Shown here: piece after piece, positions 1-12,200 of the stretch
Numbering within the stretch: position 1 is the stretch's first letter
Layout: every line of letters starts with the position of its first letter
Origin: Isoetes taiwanensis
Taxonomy: Eukaryota > Streptophyta > Lycopodiopsida > Isoetales > Isoetaceae
DNA: 64,000 bases
NCBI GenBank assembly: GCA_021234155.1
Contig: JAJEKV010000002.1
Location: forward strand, 17,176,041 to 17,240,040
Reading direction: 5' to 3'
Notes under the pieces: model-generated
Database searches by the model: none
Told to the model about the DNA's origin: nothing
Seen by the model: the letters and a program-made list of their open reading frames with translations, nothing else
Position numbers and translations under genes: made by a program

Positions 1-1497
1 ACCCCTCTTGCCATGCCCCATGCACAAGTACCATGATTGCATCAAAATGGGAATTATGCAAATATATCTACAACGCACTAGATTCGCGATGGATCATAGT
101 TGTAGATCCAAGGTAATAAATATAGCATAATTAAACAAATGTAATTAACATACTAACTAAAATTAAATTTCCAGTAAAAGAAATCTCAACATCTCTCTCT
201 AGAATGAGCTCGCTTTAAAAGAAGGAGCACAATTATTTGAAATGCTTGCTGAAGCTCCGGTTGTCACAATAACACGTCTTCGAATTAGTACAAACATAAA
301 CAGTTTTGATGCTTTGAACAACCAATTTTATCTTTGATGTTGGGACAGACTAAAGGTCTACAAATACTACTTTCTATTTATATTACCTTTTGAGTTATGC
401 TCGAAGAAAAGCCCAGAAATGCTGGGCACCTTTTCTAGTATTCTTATAAAACTTGGATTGTTTGAGCAATGTCACAACCATCTTCCTTCACCCTTTAATA
501 TTTTAAAGTTCGATGTCTTTAAAAAAAGTACATATGCATTTGTAGCAGCAACTAGGTCGACATTGAGCGGGGTTAAAGAGAAAAGGAAAAAAAGCACATG
601 TTATCCCATTTAGCGTCGAGAATGACTTGCTTGCAGGTGTTGGCCATCAGATTTACCATCCTAGAGGTGTCTAAAAGCATCTATGCTTTTATATCTGCAA
701 CAGGTTTGGGATCAGAGATTATAAGGAGATTTGAGATTTAGAGGTGTATCAGTTTTCTTTGGAAACGAGTGAGAGTGCTATGCATTTCAAGAACCATCAT
801 TTTAGAGATCCAGTGTGGAGTAACGAGGCAGATTTGTGTTCATGTATAAACAATATGCGAAGCATTTACTTTTAAGATAATTTAGGAAGGATGACAAGAC
901 GGATGACACGTCGTCTCTAACTGCAATTGACAATTGATGCAGTAATATAAGCTTCTTTTTTTTTTCTTTATTCATTTCTTTGTTTTATTTGTTATTCACT
1001 TTGGTTAAATTTTATTTTAGGTCTAGTATCATAAACACAAAGATGGGAAGAATCAAATGAAAAAATGGCTTAAAGTCATGGGTCAAATGTTGAATGCGGA
1101 CATTTATAAGAAGTTTGGACGCATGACTTTGGTGATGAGATTGGCTTTAGTTGGTGTACCAGCTGAAGTCAATATGTAGGTTATTGGTCATAACACATAT
1201 GATGGCTATCACTAGTAAGTATTTCGAGATTTTATTATAGTTTATATTTCATTCTTAACTATGTTATTAATTGTTTGTTTAGTTTTCTATAATTAGGTAT
1301 GATAGGAGCAAAGACACTAAAGTGGACGCAGCAATGTCTACTCTGTCAAAGCCAGTTGATGATAATGGAAAGTTTCGAGTGTATAACGAGGTTTTTGGTG
1401 AGCAGATGAGCAATAAAAGAAAGGTTTTGAGTGATTCAGATTGAAAGCAGTTTTGTCACTCACTCTAAAAATTATGATTATATTTGGCAAATTTGCT
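1..1497. other. No supported gene
   Basis: AT-rich sequence with only short, unremarkable open frames. A stretch near 1020-1440 reads partly open and may be a decayed coding remnant, but I recognise no family in it. The last three bases before the next element (1498-1500, TCA) are its probable target duplication. Confidence 0.4.
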
Positions 1498-1500
1498 TCA

Positions 1501-1539
1501 GGGTCTATTCGCACCCGCCGTTAAGTTAGATTAAGTTAA
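1501..1539 (+). repeat. Left terminal inverted repeat
   Basis: Starts GGGTCTATTCG and runs to TTAAGTTA; mirror image of 9024-9062. Confidence 0.75.
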
Positions 1540-3025
1540 AAAAATTAATTACCTAGTTAAACTCAACTATAACAACTGCATTCACACCAAAAATTGTTAA
1601 CTCTCGATTAAATACCTTGACTTAACCAAGACAAATTAAGTACCTTCACACCAAACATAGTTATGTTAGAGAATTTAACCTAACTACTTTTTGTTCAGAC
1701 ATGGTCTCGTTAAGTTAGTGGTTAACCAAAATGCCTTCAGACAAGTTTTAGTGAAGTTACAATGTTAATTTAACTGAAATACATTCACACCAAACTAGTT
1801 AAGTTTACTGTCTTTTTTTTAGAGGAGGAGCTGAAGCCAATGTTGGTTTCGTGCGAGTACCCAATGTTTTCCTGCTCTGCCTGACAATAGATTGTATCTT
1901 TTCATCTTTTAATGAGTTAAAAGTGCAATATTGTATAATACATTAAGCAAATTCAACATAAAAGTGTCTTTACCATAGCCACCTGGTGAAGAAAGAGCTG
2001 ATCCAGCAATTCCACAGCTGTGGCCAGATTGCTCATATCTGCTCTTCTTTTAAATCCACATAATTCAATGTTTGCCTTTAAAGCAAAAACGGATGAAGTA
2101 ATTATGTCTACATTAATGTCATTGCTTCCTACCGAGTATCCATACAAGGTTTTATATCTTTTATGCAAGGATAAAGGTTCTTTTATGCAAGGATAAAGGT
2201 TCAGGCCATGTTATTCTGATGAACAGTGTCACTTTGCCGCATTGCGAGTCACTTTGCACTGCCTTATCAGAGTGGATAAAGGATAACCTCATTGGGATTC
2301 ATATGATGGAATCCCTACATTCTGCTCAATCATTTCCATTACTGTCATCTCAGAGATTTAGTGTCAGACATCTTTGCTCCAGCGTTTCAAGGCAAGCCAA
2401 CATAAAAAAACACCAGAAGTATCAGATTGCAGCGCATAATGATAGACCAGAAGATGTGACAGAAGTATAAGGGGTTCTTGACGTCCACTTCACTAGTTGA
2501 TAATGCTCCTGCAGGTGACAATATTGCTAGTTCCTTCCATCAGCAGTACAAGATTGATGGCAGTTGAGTCCCCTTTACCCTCTGTTGTCCCTTCTGCCAA
2601 TGCTACTGCTACCCCTGTTGTTGCTACTCCATCTGCTGCTAGAACCACTATCCCATAGAAGATTGTGCATACTCCCGCTTTTGAAGAGGATGCTAGGGCT
2701 AAGTTACAGAAGATCCAGGAATTGCAAGAGCGGCATGAAAGTGTTCAAGAGCATCATGAAAATGCCCAAGAGGGATGGTCAAATGTTAATTGGAAAAGAG
2801 CCGCACGCAATAAGGCTAGACAACAAAATAATGGGGGGTAGAGCAGAGAGGAGGCTCTCCCTCACCAAGTGCTGAACAAAACAATGGAAGGGTGGAACAG
2901 AGAGGAGGCTCCCCCTTGCCAATTTCCAGGACGAGGTGGGCTGACCTCCCTTTAGAACCATGCGAGATGGACATGGTTGATACTGGCTCTATTGGTATGG
3001 AGGTGGAACATAATATTTTGGCCAC

Positions 3026-3952
3026 ATGAACCTGTTGTCTTGGAATGTGAGGGGAGTGGCTTCTTCCCCAAGTAAAAGAAGCAGGTTGTCTCTTTACCTG
3101 TCTAAGTTTTCTACGACCTTTTGTTGCCTTCAAGAGCATAAATGCCGTCGAGGTGATGTACATAAAGTAGCTAATGTATTTGGATGTGACTATAATGTCT
3201 TGGTGTCTGCTGCTGATGCATCTAAGGCGGGTGTGCTTATTGCGTGGAAGTCTTCTGTGGATGTCACTTTTACTCAAACAGATAGGTTCGGGCGGTGGAT
3301 AATAATCAAATGGAAAGATAAGGGCCAAGAATGGGGTTTGATAAATGTATATGCTCATAATAGACCTCGTCAGCGTGGTGCTTTGTGGGCAACTCTGAGG
3401 AGTAAAGTTCTTCAGCTTGGGCAGAATGTTGCATGGTTGCTCGTTGGCGACTTTAATATGGTCGAGCTGGAAAGAGATAGAAGTGGTCGCGGCTCTGAAG
3501 TAGTGCAAGGATTCGAGCGAGAACAATGGCCATGCCTTTTACATGATGGTCAGCTTATAGAGATTGATGGTGATCAGTCCTTTACGTGGTGTAATGGTTG
3601 GACAGGAGCTGGCAGAGCTTATGCAAGGCATGATAGAGGATACTTTAATACTTGTGCAGCTGCTCGGCTAGCGGATTTTCGTCGCTCAAATCTTCTTAGC
3701 TTCGTGTCTGATCATAATCTACAACTCCTAATTAATGATGTGGCTAATTGTCATCGACCTACTAGGACCTACTTTAAGCTTAATTGCAAGTACTTGGCGG
3801 ATGATGAGTTCAAACTTGGCTGTAGTCGGGCTTGGTCTCGGGCCTTCTCACCTCGTAGGGGCATGTCTGGGGTTGTCGCAGCGTTGTCTGCAGTGAATCA
3901 TTTGCAAAAGAATATGGGAGAGTCAGAGCTGTTGAAGCTAGAGGACTATTGA
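3026..3952 (+). pseudogene. LINE ORF2, endonuclease domain
   Basis: The 308-residue frame starts MNLLSWNVRGVASSPSKR, the typical start of an exonuclease-endonuclease-phosphatase domain of plant LINEs. The LQEHKC, GDFNM, TWCNG and SDH motifs (the SDH near residue 233) occur in the expected order, covering metal-binding and catalytic positions. This domain nicks target DNA for target-primed reverse transcription. The frame ends and the next one starts in an overlap at 3949-3952, so a frameshift separates it from the reverse transcriptase, with which it would normally form a single protein. Confidence 0.85.
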
Positions 3953-5383
3953 CTACATTGTACCAGGAATTAGAAGTACTCCGCGCTCGTGGCCATACTA
4001 ATGGAGTCAGAGAAAAGGAGTTATTATCTCAGATCAAGGTTATGGAAACTGTAAAAGTTATTGAAGCCAAGGTGAAGGCAGGGTTGCAGTGGTTCAAGGA
4101 CGGAGATAGATGTACCCAGTTCTTTTTTGCAGCTGCAAGAAGAAGGAAACTCGCCACTTCTATACATTCTTTGGTGTTGCCAGATGGCGCTCTTATCTCC
4201 GATCCGGTGAATCTTAAGCGGTATCTTCATCATCACTTTTCTTCATTCTTTGCACGACACCCATTGCCCTTTCAGAAGGACATGCAATTGGCCGTGTTGA
4301 CTAAGGTGCGTCGCATTGTTTCTGAAGGGCAGAGGTTGCTTCTTGAGTCCAATATCGTGAAGGAGGACTTAAAAGCAGCTGTGGCTCTCTTCAAAAGGGA
4401 CAAATGCCCTGGTCTTGATGGCTTTCCTATTGAATTCTTTCAGAAGTGTTGGGACTGGTTGGGGGATGACATATATGATGCCTTTTGTGAGTTTCAGAGA
4501 TTTAGGAGCCTTGATAAGATTTTGAATACAGGTTGTATCTCTCTCATTCCAAAGAGCAAGGAACCCAAGACTATTTCTGACTGGCGACCTATTACATTGC
4601 TTTCCTTTGTATACAAGATCTTTGCTAAGACATTGGCAGAAAGAGTCCGAGACATCTTGGCTGATGCTATCTCGTCAACACAATCTGGTTTTCTCCCTCG
4701 TCGTATTCTCAACAACGTTACAGGGTCATAGAGCAGTGTATCTTAAGCTTGATTTTGCTAAAGCTTACGATAGCGTTGATTGGGGTTTCTTGGAGAAGTG
4801 TCTTCTTGCACTTGGGTTTGGGGAATCATTCACAAGGAATGTCATGAAGCTCCATACATCAGCCAGATCTACTGTCCTTTTCCAGGGCGAGCCATCTGAT
4901 ATTTTTGTAGCGGATAGAGGAATTCGGCAAGGCTGTCCCTTAGCACCCTTGCTTTTCACAATTGTGGCAGAAGTATTATCCCAGCTCTTCTCCGTGGCTA
5001 CCCAAGATGGCATTATTCAAGGCCTCCCAATGGATGATAGTTCTCAAGAGGTATATAACCAATATGCCGATGACACTTTTTTGTTCCTAATTGCCGAGGC
5101 TGAGAATCTTCGTAATGCTAAGCTATTATTAGACACATTCTCCTTAACATCAGGAGTTCTTGTAGGGTGGCAAAAATGTACAGCTTTGTGGACGTTGGAC
5201 AGTCCAATCCCTCCCTGTATTTTGGACTATCCATGGAAGATTCTTATGCATGGCAATACTACAAAGTTGCTTGGTATCAAATGGAATTCACGTCTCGCCC
5301 GGATGCTTGGGATGAAATCATTAGTGGGTTGCAAAAGCATTTGTTTTGGTGGAATACTGACTAAAACTGTCCATGCCCGGTAG
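3949..5383 (+). pseudogene. LINE ORF2, reverse transcriptase domain (frameshifted)
   Basis: Two overlapping frames (3949-4731 and 4607-5383) together give a non-LTR reverse transcriptase. Seen in order: KCPGLDGFPIEFF and ISLIPKS with DWRPITLL in the first frame, then LDFAKAYDSVDW, GIRQGCPLAPLLF and the catalytic QYADDTFLF in the second. The switch lies near 4715-4735, where the first frame reaches a stop just after LPRRILNN. The enzyme would copy LINE RNA at the nicked target. The lesion makes this copy non-functional unless it is a sequence error. Confidence 0.88.
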
Positions 5384-6732
5384 AATCACTTTGTGGCTAA
5401 ATGTGTTCTTAGTAATACTCATGTCTACATGGCGTCTCGCTCTATTAGCTCCCGGATGTAAGATGGAGGAGATTATGCGTATCGTCAAAAATTTTATTTG
5501 GGGTGGAAATGAGTTAGGAGCGGTGGTCAAGGTAGCTTGGGCGAAATGCATTAGACCTAAGGCAGCTGGTGGTCTTGGTATGTTGGATTTTCACCTCCAA
5601 AGCAAGGTGATGATATCAAAGTTTATTTGGAGGATTTTCATTGGTAAGGATGATTCTCCTGGCCTGAGGTTGTCGGTGCAGTCGATTCAGCATTGTCTCC
5701 CATTTCATAAGGCTACCATTAAGCCCCTCCTTCCTTGGGCTTTGCTTTATCATATGCATCCGTATCCTAATGCGTCTCCCTTTCTAAAGGGGTTGCTTTT
5801 TCGCTTGGGACCTTTGTCGGTCTCTTTTCCATATTAATCCCGAGGGATGTCTTGATTGTCCACTCCATGCTGGTGGATTCCTTTGCAGGACACTCTAGAG
5901 AATGTGCCTCTAAGTGTGGTTGTTCATCCAAAGACACAATGACGATGGGTAGCAGCTGGTATAAGCACTATTGCAGCTTGGTATGAGTCTGGTCATCTCA
6001 TGTCATGGGAAGCATTTAGAACAAAGTTCTTGTTGTACAGATCGGACGAGTAACTGGAATCATATTCTTTGCATTGTTGTCACCGGATTCGGTCCACGAT
6101 TGAGGTAGTCGTATGGGGTTGCCATCGGGATATCCGGCCCGGGACGGTTTCGCCTTACGTGTATAAACCGCTTGTGCATTCGAAATCCGCCTCCATCTAA
6201 TAGGTGGCATCTTCGGTCCCTCGACCACAATGGAAAAGTGTTTGGATATGGGTATGGGATAAGCCGCTTCATCCCAAAGTAGTAGTTTTGTGGTGGCAAG
6301 TGATCCATAGCGAGTCAACGAGGTTGGTCCATAAAATGGATAATTGGATTTTAGAGCTCATCCTTTATGCCCGCAAAGGGTTGAGAGTATTGTAATCGTT
6401 TTTTCTTGTGTGAGCGGCTTCGGCAGGCATGGTCTTGGTTGTTGACCCTATTTGGCACGTCTCCATCTAGCCAGCAAATTTTGCTTGCTATCTATCCTGA
6501 TGCTTGGCCCAAACTACGAAAACGAGCTTTTCATCTCGCATGTGGCTGGCTTTTATGGTCAATCTGGAAGAGAAGGAGGTTATTTATCTTTAAGGGCGTA
6601 GATACTGCAGATGAGATTGTTCTTCAGTGGGCGCAAAATAAAATTTTTATGGCTTACAATTGTTCTTCTCTTGCTCAAGAGAAGAAAGTACTGATCTGGC
6701 ATACTTACCTTCAGATTCAGTCTTTTGCATAG
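5373..6732 (+). pseudogene. LINE ORF2, C-terminal region (fragmented)
   Basis: Open pieces at 5373-5837, 6204-6395 and 6406-6732 lie in different frames. The first carries the usual post-RT motif KNFIWGG followed by CIRPKAAGGLGMLDF. The last includes a W-rich stretch, ACGWLLWSIWKRRR, as in the zinc-binding RVT region of plant LINEs. The numerous shifts between 5837 and 6406 mark decay. The poly(A) tail follows at about 6840. Confidence 0.7.
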
Positions 6733-7440
6733 GCAGGTGGTGGTGCTCAGTTGGATCGGTTTGTTCACTGGGGTTATAATCCTGTCTTTGCATTTTTGTT
6801 GTTCTAGTTCTTACTTGGTGAATAAAGCTTGTCGTCCTTCAAAAAAAAAAAAGATTGATGGCAGTTGGTTAGCCAAATTGCCTCTTGAGTAAATACCATG
6901 TTTTGGGACTCTGACTTAGCATTTCTTTCCTTTGGTAAATATCCAGATTTGATGGAGATTGAGCAGTGAAAACATCAAGTAGGCGTCCATCTTTGGAGTA
7001 TTATTGCATGGGTTACTACATACATTCTTTCTCCATGATGAACTAGAAGCCAGCATATGCTCCATCAGGGCTGAGCTGCTATGTCCATTTTGGTATCAGT
7101 AAGTGCACCTGTAAAATGATTCCTTTTTTTCTTTTGACGTCATCTATGCCAATCAATAGTGATATTAGCTAAGAGTCTATAAATTGACTCTTATCTTCTA
7201 GTTGGCTTTCATAGCGGATTACATAGAGCATGCCCATAAGACAAATGAATACATACGGCTCATCATATGACATGGCTATTATAGCTATTGCATTTTCCAT
7301 GTTGAATAGACACTTCAAGAGAAGAATGCACCTTTCAAACATAGAGGAGCCTGCCGAGTCTCATTTCTAAATATATGCTGAAGATCTCAACTACAAATAA
7401 CAATTCAAAATTCAATTCACTCAATCTTGTCTTAAGTGTT

Positions 7441-7620
7441 CAACATGATCTACAAAACGAGTCTGAATGAGCATCCCTAACTTCGATTCTGTGCAAAACG
7501 AGTTAGGGATTCTGTGCAAAACGAGTTAGGGGGTCTGAATGTTGCATTGCAAAACGAGTCTGAATGAGCATCCCTAACTTCGAGTCTGAATGAGCATCCC
7601 TAACTTGTCTGAATGAATGA
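7441..7620. repeat. Cluster of short direct and inverted repeats
   Basis: Units such as CTGAATGAGCATCCCTAACTT occur three times, and the reverse-complement core GAGTTAGGGA occurs between them together with TGTGCAAAACGAGTTAGGG twice. It lies inside the TIR element, just 3' of the peptide deformylase fragment on that gene's strand, where the missing exons should be. It has the look of a rearrangement scar. Confidence 0.5.
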
Positions 7621-7701
7621 GACTGATTTCTGAATGCCTAAGGAAAATTCGTCAGCTCTAAACTGCTTGATGGCAGCATATTATTACAAGAGCATTCATA
7701 C

Positions 7702-8698
7702 CTGAGGCAACCCTCAAAGAACCTTGCACTCCTTCGTCCTTTTCTCTTCAACTTGGGATTTATGATTACCTGATTTCACATGCAAAAGATACAAACAAGA
7801 TAATCTACCAAAATTCCTTGTGAATAAAGAATGCTGAATTGCAAAACTTACTAATAGATCAAATGGGAGTCTTTCCTGCAATCTGATTTCTTCTGTAGGA
7901 GCTAAATCTAGATATTCCTGTTTATCCTCCAAGACAATTATCTACAAAAACCCACAACTTGATTATGACTGGCAAACATGCCTGTATGTCCATAAATGCG
8001 TATTTCAAAAGGTGTGCCTGTATGTTATATAGATGCCAATTTACATGTATATATCAGTTAGAAATGAAAAAGACATCATCAAAGATTGAACCGCTGTGTA
8101 TTTATAATTTGTCAGACCTTGTACACAAAGTGACGAAGATAAAGTACAACGTCTAACAAATAGCACAGATTTTGAGAAGATTTCTAACTAATACGAATAT
8201 GCACTTTAGTAGTTGGAAGATGTATTTTCGAAAATTACAATGTCTCTTATGGTAGAAACAGAAATGCATAATCAGAGGTCCAAATGTTTGCATCTGGTAT
8301 ATAGTTTACTAGCTTATGTCCCAGGAACCGAAAGAGAAAGAGCTCCAAATGAAATACCTTTAATGGAACTCCAATCTGAGGTGCAGCAAGCCCAACTCCA
8401 GGGGCATTTCTCATTACGGCAATCATGTCATTAATCACATTCTGCACTCTCTCGCTACCAATGTCTACCAACGGAACTTCAGCTGCCGGTTCATGCAGCA
8501 CGGGTCGCCAGCCTGCACTAATTCTGGAAGCTTTTTGCCCTTTGATCTGCCAAATCCAAACAAACTTTCTGTGGGACTACTGGTAAAATTCTGTGAACTC
8601 CGCTTTGTGGCGATTTTCCCCTGCTTTTGCCCTAGTGCCCTGTAAGTTATCTCAGAAAGGGATGCAACATTTAGCCGATATAGATGGATTGGAAGCAT
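7702..8698 (-). pseudogene. Truncated peptide deformylase (PDF1A-like) fragment
   Basis: Peptide deformylase removes the N-formyl group from organellar nascent proteins. Three exons are visible on the minus strand. Exon A (8698-8358) has a presequence-like start, LPELVQAGDP, and motif I GVGLAAPQIGVPLK. Exon B (7941-7852) reads LEDKQEYLDLAPTEEIRLQE. Exon C (7769-7702) ends in motif II FFEGCL. Junctions have GT/AG signals in the right places. Within exon A, at about 8497-8505, one base is missing so that ...QAGDP and LHEPAAEVPL lie in different frames. The exons carrying the essential metal-binding HECDH helix are not found downstream. The gene is thus truncated and frameshifted. It lies wholly inside the TIR transposon, consistent with a captured host fragment. 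Confidence 0.8.
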
Positions 8699-9023
8699 CC
8701 CTAACTTTGATTACCTCCATCACGCCCTTCACGCCCATGACCTCGACCGCGCCCAAGTCCTCCTCGATCCGTCGCCATATTTGCCCGCCGCCGTGTATAG
8801 GAACAAGCATCGCCAATTAATTAACTGGAGTTAAAGTGACCTCGTTGGGGTCACTTTAATTTTTCACATTTCCTAGTATATTTTAATGGTCTAGTTAACT
8901 TTGTGTTAACAGCATATTAACTGCGAAGTTTGGTTAAGGTTTTCCGTTAAAAAAAAAAGTTAACCATCACTAACTAATATTATGGTAAAACTTGTGGTGT
9001 GAAGAGTGTTGTGGTTAAAAATG

Positions 9024-9062
9024 ATAACTTAACCTAACTTAACGGCTGGTCTGAATGGACCC
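9024..9062 (-). repeat. Right terminal inverted repeat
   Basis: Reverse complement starts GGGTCCATTCAGACC and pairs with 1501-1539; followed by TCA at 9063-9065. Confidence 0.75.
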
Positions 9063-9204
9063 TCATTTTACTATAGTCCACGATTGGACCATGGTCTACT
9101 GCCATGACCCTGAATAAAAAAAGGAAAATTTATCAATGCACAAACAAAACCTTTCTAAAAATTGTTCCGGGAAAATCTGCTGTTTCCTGCTACATGTATT
9201 GACT

Positions 9205-12200
9205 ATGGCAGCGGCTTCGTCGTTGGGACTGCTCCATTCATTCCATCAATTCTCTACCATACAAGCCCATTCCTCCAACAGGACATCCTTGGTGTCATAT
9301 TTAACATTGCCCCATCTTCAAGCTGCCAAGCCTTCGTTTGTAGTTTTTGCCAATTCAGGGGGAGCTTCCAACAAGCAGCAAAGCTTGCAACTTTATGGCC
9401 AAATCGAGAGGTTCCTTTTCTTAAACGATATCGTCCTCTTCATTTCTCTGTTACATCTCTGCAATTGAGCTTATGTTGTCATTGAACCAAGTAAGGTTTG
9501 AGTCGTTCCTGTTTTTTAACAAACCTGCAGATTTTTATTTTCGCCCCTAACTGGCCTAGTGTCACTTCTATTGAGTTTGATTAAGTATCTCTTCTCTTCT
9601 TGTAAACGCATGCATAATGGCCTAGTCTTTGTATTTGAATTTCATTTATGTACACTTTCCATGCTGGACAGTGATTGTTACATTGTTAATTGTTGCCAGA
9701 GTGATTGTTGATACAGCAAGGAATGCACAAGGTTCCTCTGGCAGATGGCAAGAGGTACAGGTATGTCAAGTCAATTTGCGAAGGTTTTGGTATATCTTAC
9801 TTAAACATAAACTAGACTTTAAGGGAAAGCTCAGGAAGAAATTACCCGTTCTGTGGATGAGAATTGCAAAATTTGCCAAATAAGAAATGAGCCCTTTAGC
9901 TGATTTTAATCTCTTACGTTTTGGAAGAAAACCAGTCATTTCGAAGGTTTCTCTACATAGACTAGAGAAGACAAGAGGGCATTATAATTCCTTATTTATA
10001 GATATACCACCTTCCAGCAAATTTCTTGTGCATTTTGTAATTAACATTGCTTACCTCTTCCATTGGCTCGCTAAAGTAGTCCCATTTAGTACATTGAGAT
10101 TACAAGACAATCACACCCAATATTGAAGAAAAGAATGCTGCAAATGAGAACGTGATGTATCCCATCAGAAAATGGCTTAAATTTGATAGGAACTTCTTGA
10201 AACCTTTGTAATATGATACTTGAGTTCTTCTTTTTGAACAATAAATAATAATGTACGAGACCTGCTTTTCTTGTGGCCACATGTTGTTCTATGATTTATC
10301 ACTTGAATCTATAACATCCCTATTGTCTTGGCATTAAGGTACTTAGGTCCAATTTTATTATGTCTGTTCTGTAGTTGAAGGAATCTTGGACTATTGTCAA
10401 GTAAATGCTATAATCTACTAGGATGAGTGTGCAACTGCTCCTCATCAACTTAATTTAGCATTATTTTTAGAATTAGTCCTAAGATGCAAACATTTCAGGG
10501 AGCCTGGGTTCTCTGGCCAACAAAGGGTGACCCAGTCGCAATAGTCCACTTCATAGGTGGTGTTTTCGTTGGAGCTGCTCCACAGCTTACTTATCGCCTT
10601 TTCTTAGAGAGTCTTTCTGAAAGGTACTTTTTAATGCAAAATTATAGTGGCAGAATGCATTAGAGAAGAATGGTGTTGGTTATTGCTTCTATTGGAGAGC
10701 TAAATAAAACTGAAAAATTTGTTTTACTCCTTCCCAGAATGTTAGATTATCACTGAGTCCTATTGTCTTTGGTTAATTGCCTTTGTTGCTACCTGCGTTA
10801 ATGGTCATAGGTATAGATCATGAATTTTATTCATATTTCTTGTCTCCCATATTTGTAAAACAGGGGCTTTCTTATAGTGGCTACTCCATTTATAAGTGGC
10901 TTTGATCACTTCCGAATAGCAGATGAGGCACAGCTTAAGTTTGATCGTTGTTTACGTTCCTTGCGAAATGATTATGTGGGTTCTTTGTCATAGCCTTACT
11001 TTCTAACAATAATGTAATCACTATTTTTGTCTAATGCTTTATATGCTATAGGTGGATGCCTTGGATGCATTGCCAATCTTTGGTGTAGGTCATTCGTTAG
11101 GTTCACTAATACATTTACTCATTGGTACTCCCCTTTTCCTTCTAGATTTCCATTAGGTTTTTCTTTGCAAAACTACCTTATAGCAAGAGCTTGAAGGATT
11201 TTTACACATGTCAAGTTCAAGAAAGATAAATTGCTAGTTAATTTATATCTTAATTTAAAATCTGAATTATAGACAGGTTGGTATGCCATCATTCATAAGC
11301 AGATGATTTCTTTGTCTAGACCCTGCTATGACACTTAACAAAAAAAAAAAAAAAAAAAGGGGATTAGAAGATTATAGCAAATACATAGAGCATTGCATAA
11401 GGAATTGAATTTAGACTGCTAACATATCGTCTATGACTTTTCCCTAAATAAAAAAACTAAAATGGACCACGGGGCATGCTGAACCCATCAAACACATTTA
11501 CATGCTAGGCCAGTTCAGTCAGAATTTTAATTCTCAAGATATGCACAGGGGCAAAGTATGCCGTGGAGCAAGAAGGGAATGTATTTATGTCTTTTAATCA
11601 TAAGGTATGCTCAATAAACAACTTCGCAACATGCTGATATAGTATTTCTTGTCTAAACTGTGATAGATAGCAGATATCAGCAAATTAGCTCATTAATGGC
11701 TACTATACTTTTGGCTTTCAGGGTGCGATAGAGGCAATTCCTATATTTTCTCCTGTCATTGTTCCGATGGCACAGAATCTAGGTCCAATCCTAACACAAT
11801 TTACATCATCTCCAACTGTGCGAAAAGGAGTAAGTGTCACATCTTGTATTCTAAAATGCTACTCTCTTCTTTGGTACTGTCTAGACCCCAAAACCATTTT
11901 CCCATATTATGAGAGCTGCATAAGAGATAAATAACAAAATTGTCATTATGGCAAAGTGCATGTCTTGCAAAAGGTAAGGATAAAATACTATTGCATGGCG
12001 TCTTCATTTGTACAATAGAAATATTTTCTGAGAACATGCTAATTGCCTTGAAATCACTATTTGATAAAAAATGCAATAGTGATAGAAATTTTTCTGATAG
12101 GGCACCATGCAGCATCTAGTATAGCAGGTTCTCATGCATTTTGTTAAGGCTTCTGTTGCACTGATGGCCGCCAATTGTTTATTTTCTTTTAACTGCAGGC

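Larger units (their letters stand above)
2567..6851 (+). mobile_element. 5'-truncated L1-type LINE with 16-bp target site duplication
   Basis: The element is bounded by a perfect direct repeat, AGATTGATGGCAGTTG, at 2551-2566 and 6852-6867, and ends in a poly(A) run directly before the right copy. It contains the end of ORF1 (about 2567-2840, broken by stops), an apurinic endonuclease-like domain, a reverse transcriptase and a C-terminal region. Order and tail are those of plant L1-clade LINEs. The 5' end is truncated inside ORF1. Several frameshifts and stops make it inactive. It sits inside the TIR transposon and therefore inserted after it. Confidence 0.9.
1501..9062. mobile_element. TIR DNA transposon (PIF/Harbinger-like ends) carrying gene fragments, split by a LINE
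   Basis: The two ends are inverted repeats of about 39 bp: 1501-1539 begins GGGTCTATTCGCACC and the reverse complement of 9024-9062 begins GGGTCCATTCAGACC, with about 34 of 39 positions equal by eye. Both are flanked by TCA (1498-1500 and 9063-9065), which fits a 3-bp target duplication. Both subterminal regions are rich in GTTAA and in CACACCAAA/TTTGGTGTG motifs in opposite orientation. Without the nested LINE the element is about 3.3 kb. GGG-start termini with a 3-bp duplication resemble PIF/Harbinger, although that superfamily normally prefers TWA; no transposase is recognisable. Inside are a short open segment (about 2460-2566 continuing at 6868-6892 once the LINE is removed) and a truncated peptide deformylase. 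The right end lies only 143 bp from the DUF1350 start codon. Confidence 0.7.

Noticed and set aside
1953-2470. Small ORFs 1953-2168 (minus) and 2219-2470 (plus) as genes
   Set aside because: No homology recognised, no splice context, and they lie within the TIR element; at most decayed captured fragments.
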